A stretch of 64,000 nt of DNA, taken from positions 58,457,915-58,521,914 of the forward strand of contig NC_089763.1 in NCBI RefSeq assembly GCF_040412425.1, written 5' to 3'. The DNA is from Macrobrachium rosenbergii. Its lineage: Eukaryota > Arthropoda > Malacostraca > Decapoda > Palaemonidae. Of the stretch, positions 56,206 to 64,000 are shown piece after piece (positions within the stretch are counted from its first letter, which is position 1; every line of letters starts with the position of its first letter). Below the pieces are notes generated by a model that searched no databases, had not been told where the DNA came from, and saw nothing but the letters and a program-made list of their open reading frames with translations. The translations under genes were made by a program, and so were the position numbers.

Positions 56206-57630
56206 ACACGTGGACATCGGATTTCAGTATCAATGAAGACATAAGGAAGGTGTGCCACGCAGGAACCAACAAACCTAGAATTTAGGGTCTGGGCTGAATG
56301 ACTGTACACAGCATTAACTTCTAGTTTTTTTTTTATTAAGAGTGGTTGTGTAACTTGTGCACCATGATTAGGAGTACAAAGTTTGTAGGTTTATTGAAAT
56401 AAGATCGTCATCTTCAAGGACAATTTTAGTTTCAAGTGTCAAAATATTATAACATGGCCAGCTAACATTTATACAACTGGTAACTTTTAGATCGGATTCC
56501 AAGACCTTTTTCCTTCTTTAGGAACTAGACATTTCACACCTTTTATTGTTTAAACTTTGATAAAATTTAAGACAGTAGTAAGCAGATACTTTAAAAATTT
56601 AACTAACTGTCCGGGACATTGCAAGTTTTGACATTTAGTTAGACAAGGTCTTAGTTAAACACTGTGGTTAAACAGGTTCTAGCATCAGGAGAAGCGAGGT
56701 AATCAAGAACTGTCCATAATATAGTTTTTGCCAGTGTAACTGAAACCATGGGTTCTATATCTTAAAGGCCCCATGCATGCTTAGTGGTACTGTGCAGCAC
56801 TGTTCATACTCTGTTTGCCTTTGGCATATAGTGGCGGTTTCAGTGTTTCTGTGAAGACGACCAGATAAATGGCATTCACAGTTTCAGTAGTTTATATATC
56901 ACAGAAAGGAATGAGGAATCACCCTTTGGAACAGTGGGGAAATGAATGCCTTTTAAAGAGAGCTTCATCTTCATGTACCCCACTGATGTAAGAGCTGCCT
57001 AAATACAAAAGAAGTAGTGTCCAGATTCATACAAAACTTTCATGTGCGCCTACATCATTACGAGCATGTGAAGTAGAGTTGGCAAAGAACAAAGGCTAAG
57101 CAACATGACAGTGGTCATGATGGGGAAGAAAATGGACCAAACACTAGCCCTGAACATCGGAGAAAGCAGCAGAACGACTTTAATTGATTACTGTCGGACT
57201 GTGAGGAGGCCCACAGACATGGAGCAGATGCTCATCGGAGGACTACCACCAATGTAGTAACACCAAATGAGAAAGCATTGCCTAGACTATTCAGTGCTCG
57301 AGACCTGTTAACCAGCTTCAGGGTGAGTAACGACATCATCCCCATATTATTCAAGTAAGCGAGGACCAACGTGATTTACAAATTGAAGGGCTTGGAAGAG
57401 GTAATACGCCGTGATGATCCTGAGGAAGCAACTTCACAACAATGGGGACATCCACCAACAATATTTGAATGTGTATGGAGATATGCCTCAGAGTGTAGTC
57501 ATTGAAATGGGGAGCATTGTACTGCAACAACCTACATTTAATATCCTGGTGTCTTCAGACCATGTTCTCCCTTCCAGGAGAAGAAAATTACATTGCGTAC
57601 CACCGGAACCAGTGTAGCGAAGCTTTTATA
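56206..57630. other. unassigned sequence, weak coding traces on plus strand
   Basis: 57080-57600 gives a run with charged protein-like text (for example VTPNEKALPRLFSARDLL) and few stops. I could not place it in a family, and no domain motif is visible. Confidence 0.3.
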
Positions 57631-57632
57631 TA

Positions 57633-57685
57633 TATACACACACACACACATATATATATATGTGTGTGTTTGTGTGTGTGTGTGC
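57633..57685. repeat. compound (TA)/(CA)/(TG) microsatellite, self-complementary
   Basis: TATATATACACACACACACA... followed by TATATATATGTGTGTG. The two halves are reverse complements, so it can fold on itself. Confidence 0.9.
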
Positions 57686-57704
57686 ATGTGGAAATAATGA
57701 ACAC

Positions 57705-58375
<671 letters not shown>

Positions 58376-58405
58376 TATTACACTGTAGTATTACAGGAAA
58401 AGACA

Positions 58406-58741
<336 letters not shown>

Positions 58742-58742
<1 letters not shown>

Positions 58743-60950
58743 GATTCGTGTGTTTCCTGCACCCTTTTGGCGTGTCGTTTTATTTGATGTAGTGACCATT
58801 TTTCTCTATTCTCACATATTCTTCCATTCTTCCAGCCTCCCGTTTTCCTTTGTTGTTCGATTCCCCTCTTCTTTACTAGTAGTGTTCTTTTTTACTTGTG
58901 TAATCTAATTGGAAATGGCCATAAAGATTAGCTTTTATTTGTGTAAAGCGTATTTAAATAATTTGTTATTGTATTGCCTTTTATATGTGGGAGATCGATC
59001 TTTGCTACATTTTCTGCTCCATAATTTGATAACAATCGTGGATATTATTTATTACTGTTGGTGTCGTTTGAATCTTAGTCCAAAAAATAATATTTGATTC
59101 CATTTTTCTGATCAGAAATTGCAAGATATGCTCTAAAGTCAAGTCTACACCATATGGCATTTCACTAATAATGAAACTACCGAAGTGGGAGAACTGCATA
59201 TGAAAAATAAGTTGATATCAAGAACTTATGTAAATATGCTGCGTTTTAATCTATAAGTCAGTGGATTATTGAGGTTTATATAATTTTGGACTCTTCCAAA
59301 TATAGTTTTCCTAAAACCTTATTGACTTTATACACTTACAGAACATTTTCAATAGCCATTCATAAAGATCTGGGCTGTACTGACCATACGACAGAAGTTT
59401 TTTTATTTGTAACTGAACGAAATAATTGGATTTTAATATTAAATTCTTTAATATACGCTTTTAATATTTATTCATCTTGTTTTACTTTAAATTTGGAAGT
59501 CAAGTTCTTGTTGATGCTCTACGCTGATGAATAATGATCGTATACATTTTGTAATTAATTGCATTGTAATTGTTGAATAAAATTTTCGTATGACAGCGGG
59601 AAGCTTAAATCGTTCTAAAAACTTTAACGAGGATGCTGTAAATTATCCCCCAGAAAACTTCTAACAGGGTTTCTTTGTATGTGTATGTTACCTTCGCATC
59701 TCGAAAATTTACTTAAAACCAATAACTGTGTTTGACCTTGGTACCAGCAGCTTTTTTGGTTGTAGATGCGTTAAGTGAAGTTCCGAAATGTGAATGATGA
59801 TGATAAGTTTATGGGAAGTTAATACTAAACTCCCCCATGCCGAATCTGCTCTATAATATCCTGAAGGACTATGTCTGTAGCTGTGACCTATTGAAATCAA
59901 GTAAATAATTTTCTCGATTGTTCATGTTATAGCATAAAGAATTTTTATTGATGACTTTCGTGCTATTAAGAAAAGTTCAGACTATTATCGTTTCTTTGAA
60001 TTTTAGGAGATATTCTTGAAAGTGTAAGTTATCTTTACGAAATCATTACAGGAGGATGAACCAGGTTAATCACTCGCATCAGAAGTAGTGGCATGTAAAG
60101 AAAATTTGGCTATATAAATATAAAAGGAGAATTTAGGGCAGCTGATGATTAATGAGATTTGTGTAATAACAAATGAGGGTGTTTCACATATCTAGCAGTG
60201 GCAGCTTGTGTTTTTAAAACTGAAATCTATATTGGGAATAAGAAGTGAAATATCAAAAGAACCCTTTCCTAAAACAGACACATTGCAGGCAGAGAACTTG
60301 GACATTTTCTAAAAGAAGAATATATACACTTGGTTTTGGAGTTTGTTCACTTCTTTAGCAGAGATCAGAACGCTGATTAGATATTGTATCTGTATGTCTG
60401 AAGTTATGAAACGGAGAAAATGGAGATATATGCTTAGAGCATAAAAGAAGCAGTGCTAGAAGAGATATGTGTAACACAGTAGAATATGATTAGTCAAACA
60501 TTTTTTTTTCTTATCAGAAGAGAGGCAAAGTTAAATTCCCTGAAAGCCAAGTACACTTTCAGAAGATCTTTAAGTGGATTATTTCTGGATTGTTACGGGC
60601 AAGGTCCCTCAAATATACTCTGAGAAGTCAGCTTACCAGTGAGCTAAAATACGTTTGCATTGCGCATGACGTCACACGTCGGGTACAGTCCTCCTCTGAC
60701 AGCACTCGCTCTGACGATGCAAGGATACCTTTCCAGGAAAGCACTTCTAAAGGGATAAATATTTTTGTTTCGCTTAACTTGAAGTACAGATTTTCACTGT
60801 GGCAGACCATACAAAAAAAAAAAAAAAAAGACATTTTCCCATGAATTCGATGCTTCTTAACAATGAGTCGTAGGATCTACTCTAGAGATACCTCTCCAGG
60901 GAACACAAAGTTCTATTGGAATGTATTGATTTTCACTTAATCCCACACAG
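58742..60950. other. unassigned AT-rich sequence
   Basis: No gene recognised. Poly-A at about 60812-60828. Confidence 0.4.
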
Positions 60951-60956
60951 AGAGGT

Positions 60957-61298
60957 ATGGATTAACGCAGAGAAAGTTGTCCTTGGTACAATGAACTCAT
61001 ATTTTAACCCTAACCGATTCACAGAACAAAGATTGCGGTTTAATGGAGATGGAATTAAGGTATCCTCAGTGTCATTTTTATATTTGTATATAATACAGGG
61101 ATACCTACCTTGTAGAAAATTTACATATGGATTAATGTAGAGAAAGTTGTCGTTGGTACATTGAACTCTCCTTTTTATCCTAACAGATTAACAGAGCAAA
61201 CATGACAGTTTAATGAGATTGAATTAAATATCATCAAAGTTATTTTTGTATCTGTATATATCCCAGGACTACCTACCTAGTAGAAAATTTACTTATGG
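60957..61298. repeat. two-copy tandem duplication, about 170-bp unit
   Basis: ATGGATTAA starts copies at 60957 and 61127, and the end of copy 2 at 61295 begins a truncated third (ATGGCTAAGTG). Shared landmarks in both copies are CAGAGAAAGTTGTC / TAGAGAAAGTTGTC, CTACCTACCT and TAGAAAATTTAC. Copies differ by roughly 15-20%. It lies just outside the 3' side of the P-element-like coding remnant. Confidence 0.9.
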
Positions 61299-61399
61299 CT
61301 AAGTGACAAGAGAAACGCGAGAGGGCTCCTGAGGGAAAACCAAGTTGTCGTTTTCATGGTCTTCCTCACTGTACTGCTGCTAGTCTTGTGTTTCTTTAT

Positions 61400-63192
61400 G
61401 TTCATGTCGATAAAGTTGTTTGGGTGTCGCATACTAAAAACAAACATATTTTGGCAAAAAACTCACCAACCTCATTAGGAACGTCAGCTACAGAGGATTT
61501 CATTTCAGAAGTCATTGTGTTTATGCATTTTGTTCCTGGTCCAAGACCATTGTTATAAATTGCTGTAAAAATTTCTTTCATAACTCTTAGCTTAGAAAAA
61601 AGTCGTCTGGTGGTACATAGAGTTTCCTTCACTTATGTAATGGACCCATGTCTCTGACGTCTTGCTGTCAACTACATAGCCTATATTTGGATATTTACTG
61701 GAAAATATTTTCACAACATATCCACCGGTATATCTTAAAGACTTTTCTTCAGTAACAGACCCCTTTGTGTCTGCTTCTGATTTCTGAGATTTGGCAAATT
61801 CTGCCTGTTTCCTCAGAAGACATTTCGTCACTCATAAGATCCACTTGAGATTCAAGGTCTCTAAAAATTATGTTTCTCATACAGATTTCCAAGGCTAGGT
61901 CCCTGTCATGAACAGATTTATTAGGTCCGTGTCCATCACGTCCAGATGATATCGTTTCATGGGATAACAGGTCAAAGTTTTCATTTCCTTTTTAACAGTT
62001 TGCCTACCTAGCGAAAAGATTTCCCATCTGCATATTAAATTAACTTCATCGGGATGATCATATGAATCGCTCATCTGCCTGATGCATCCAAAAAACTATC
62101 AAGGCAGTTTTGATTTAGTCTCCGAGTCATAGTAAATGAAATCATGACCTTTTTTTAGCATATTGTGTAGCCGTGTCATTGAGTGGCAAGAAAATATTAC
62201 ACCTTTCTGGAATGTTTACCCTCATTCTCAGCATAATGTCAATCATCTTTTGAAAAAAAAAAAAAACTTTTCTTGCTATCAAACTTATGCCAAATGCATT
62301 GCGGACCTTTATGTCGCCAAACATCATAGACGAATTCCTGACATCAGGCCATTTATTTACTGTAGCGAAAAAATCGGCAGTTTCCGTCCAGTTCTTGCTC
62401 TCTATTAAGCCCTTTTGTTCTAAAAATTACAATGCCCCTGCACGTGAATTTGACAGTAGTTGTACAGCATACCACATACTTTGCACGCTGTCTTTTTAAG
62501 CCACTTCCATTGATATGTGTTATTAATGTTATATGCTAAAGCAATTCTGATACGGTTTCAGTTGCCATTTCACGGATACAGGAATCAGATACAATATGTT
62601 CATTTTCCACATGAAAACCGTAGTCTAGAAATGATTTCTAATTAACTTATCAAATAGAGAAGTATGAGCAAATATGAACACTTCCCTATCAGTACATGGG
62701 TTTTTTTTAAATGTCTTCAGGGTTAAGGGGATCAATCCCGAATTTCCAAACCCGCAAATTATTAGGTCTAAGATCATGGACAATTGCCATAACAGAAAAG
62801 CCAGCTTTTTCAACATTTTTCATATCAATCATTTTTTTTTCTTTTATTTTTGGCACACTGGATTCATCAGATTGGTAGTATATGGGTGGTTGCCAGTTTC
62901 CTATCAAACCTCTGAACATAACAACTTGAACTTTATCATGAGGCTCATATAAAACGTCCATCCGCTTACTAGCAATATTCATTTCTTCAGATGAAATTGC
63001 GGCAAGTGTTTCTGTTTCGGTCATTGTTTCTAATTTTGCCTTCATCAGTGATAGAACAAAATGCAAAATACACGTCTCACATTTCAGATTTTGCGCTCGT
63101 TTTTCAGCTTGATTTGTATGATAGGATGAGAGAGATATGATGGTAAACAGAGAAATATAATTCTGATTGATAAGGTTAGCGAAAATTTTCAC
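61400..63192 (-). pseudogene. P-element-type transposase, RNase H-like catalytic region
   Basis: Best piece 63192-62707 (161 codons). LAAISSEEMNIA is at the position of the family's FDEM motif, where the first catalytic Asp is replaced by Glu. VVMFRGLIGNWQPPIYY matches the V.MVRGL..NWKQP+YY signature. AGFSVMAIVHDLRPNNLRVW matches the AIVSDMGPNN..LW signature with the second catalytic Asp kept. Further minus-strand frames continue collinearly: FIFAHTSLFDKLIRNHF (about 62670-62620), a SMWYAVQLLSNSRAGAL block (near 62490-62430), and KSLRYTGGYVVKIFSSKYPN (61740-61680), the C-terminal Y+.G++++K+ motif. Stops, frameshifts and a T-run insertion (62254-62266) separate them, so the copy cannot encode a working enzyme. 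Confidence 0.8.
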
Positions 63193-63409
63193 ACATATTT
63201 TACGTAATTTTTTTCATGTGCCATAAAAAGTAAAGAATATCATGATTTTACAAGAATATTAGTGATTTAATTTGGTGAAGTCTAACGCAGTTTACTGCAT
63301 CGTAATCTAGATGTCATAGATGGTGAAAGGTTTTAGGAAAAAGCCGAAAGAAGAAAGTTATCATGCGGGCTTCTAGCAAATTGCTCAACTTGTAACGTAA
63401 CTTAACATT

Positions 63410-63453
<44 letters not shown>

Positions 63454-63469
63454 GGGCGGGGGTGGAGGC

Positions 63470-63734
63470 ACAGCCTCTTCTGTACACATAGATTTTTGGC
63501 GTTTTCAATTCCCAGCAGTCGGTATTTCATGTCATCAGCATAGCCCTTTGCTCTCAAATGGACTGAACAAATTAAGGCACTCTTCCAGTTAATATCATCT
63601 TCAGCGCTTTTGCAAGGATAGATCCATTTCTTTTTCCATTTTTTCTCTCTTGGGAAACGAAAATATCGAATACCCATATTGATGGTCTCTATGCTATCTT
63701 TATGGCATCCAAGTACAGCACAAACAGAAGGCAT
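63470..63734 (-). pseudogene. THAP zinc-finger domain of a P-element-like transposase
   Basis: The open frame starts at Met 63734 and reads MPSVCAVLGC, the start-proximal C-x4-C of a THAP finger. It continues with YFRFP, KKKWI (conserved Trp) and ICSVHL (C-x2-H), followed by a RLLGIENAKNL segment at the place of the AVPTIF box. The C2CH spacing (C5, C10, then C57/H60 approximately) and a length near 80 residues agree with the family. The domain is the DNA-binding part of THAP9 and P-element transposases. It is intact over the finger; after about residue 90 the frame becomes low-complexity (poly-Phe from the T-run), so the link to the catalytic part is broken. A separate THAP-only host gene is possible but less likely given what follows. 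Confidence 0.8.
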
Positions 63735-64000
63735 GGGTGCTGGAAATTAATAAACATGACACACATATCAGGTTTTACTGTTTAAATGTAAGGATGTCAG
63801 GTCAAACCTCGGCCACTGTCCCCTACTGCCGAGTTAACCAAAGCTTCACTCACCCTCATGCGCATAGCTCACTTATCAGCCAACTTCTGAGAATACATTT
63901 GAAGGATCTTGGTTACAGGGAACATTTACAAATATACTCAAGTGACAGCTTATGTTACCATAAATGCAAGTCTGGAATGAGAAAAAAACATGTATCACCA
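63735..64000. other. unassigned sequence upstream of the THAP frame
   Basis: No recognisable promoter or inverted repeat end for the P-like element was found in the remaining 266 bp. Confidence 0.4.

Larger units (their letters stand above)
61400..63734 (-). mobile_element. P-element / THAP9-like DNA transposon relic
   Basis: On the minus strand an N-terminal THAP zinc finger (63734-63480) is followed by an RNase H-like P-element transposase (63192-61400) in the expected order. An A/T homopolymer of about 35 bp (63417-63450) sits between them. Terminal inverted repeats were not located. The 170-bp duplication at 60957-61298 lies where the 3' end of the element would be. Confidence 0.75.

Noticed and set aside
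63416..63451. Plus-strand A-run of about 35 bp as a retroposon tail
   Set aside because: It lies inside the P-like element between its two domains and has no upstream retroposon body or target duplication. It is more likely a homopolymer expansion.

Overview
The window looks like non-coding nuclear DNA from an arthropod, most likely a decapod crustacean (shrimp or crayfish type). The organism call rests on three things. The sequence is very rich in simple repeats: long (TA)n, (CT/AG)n, (ATT)n, (TTTA)n and (CA/TG)n tracts, about 2.6 kb when the listed tracts are added. It carries a mixed set of degraded elements of kinds common in decapods: several LINE types, a DIRS-like element, Penelope-like elements and a P-element/THAP9-like transposon. 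Several short repeats at 7.4, 9.7, 35.4 and 56 kb also match decapod interspersed repeats I recognise from memory. There are no bacterial-type operons, and I found no intact host protein-coding gene, rRNA or functional tRNA gene.

Layout. 0-4.4 kb: unassigned sequence, a moderately GC-rich block at 1.6-3.0 kb, and a strongly diverged tandem array at 3.1-4.2 kb. 4.4-7.4 kb: AT and ATT microsatellites around an unassigned A-rich block. 7.3-8.7 kb (minus): degraded LINE with a YADD reverse transcriptase motif, an internal minisatellite and an (AAT)n 3' tail. 9.7-9.96 kb: tRNA-derived SINE. 10.0-11.7 kb (plus): very old RTE-like LINE pseudogene. 12-29 kb: mostly unassigned sequence with microsatellites, including two long inverted repeats (19.05-19.24 and 22.78-23.04 kb) associated with (TA)n, and a tRNA-headed SINE with a (TA)n tail at 27.9-28.1 kb. 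29.5-33.1 kb: a locally duplicated unit interrupted by an R2/NeSL-type LINE carrying reverse transcriptase, CCHC finger and restriction-like endonuclease. 35.3-35.7 kb: foldback MITE. 37.5-42.8 kb: nested transposons. An RTE LINE (minus) is split by a DIRS-like tyrosine-recombinase element (plus), next to a Penelope-like GIY-YIG endonuclease fragment that is followed by what may be the start of a second Penelope copy. 43.0-43.2 kb: long palindromic element. 43.2-55.8 kb: mostly unassigned. 55.9-56.2 kb: interspersed repeat. 57.9-58.4 kb (minus): second Penelope-like fragment. 58.4-58.74 kb: 330-bp compound microsatellite. 60.96-61.3 kb: 170-bp tandem duplication. 61.4-63.73 kb (minus): P-element/THAP9-like transposon with a recognisable THAP zinc finger and RNase H-like transposase, broken by frameshifts and stops.

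The coding signals are fossils of selfish elements rather than a cooperating gene set. Most microsatellites sit at element ends or hairpin centres: (AAT)n behind LINEs, (TA)n behind tRNA-type SINE heads or between inverted arms. This suggests that repeat insertion seeded much of the microsatellite load. I saw no convincing new biological system. The most useful observations are the nested RTE/DIRS insertion, the LINE inside a local duplication, the P-element relic, the long palindromes, and hammerhead-like motifs at the Penelope ends. All family assignments come from reading translated motifs by eye and were not tested by database search.
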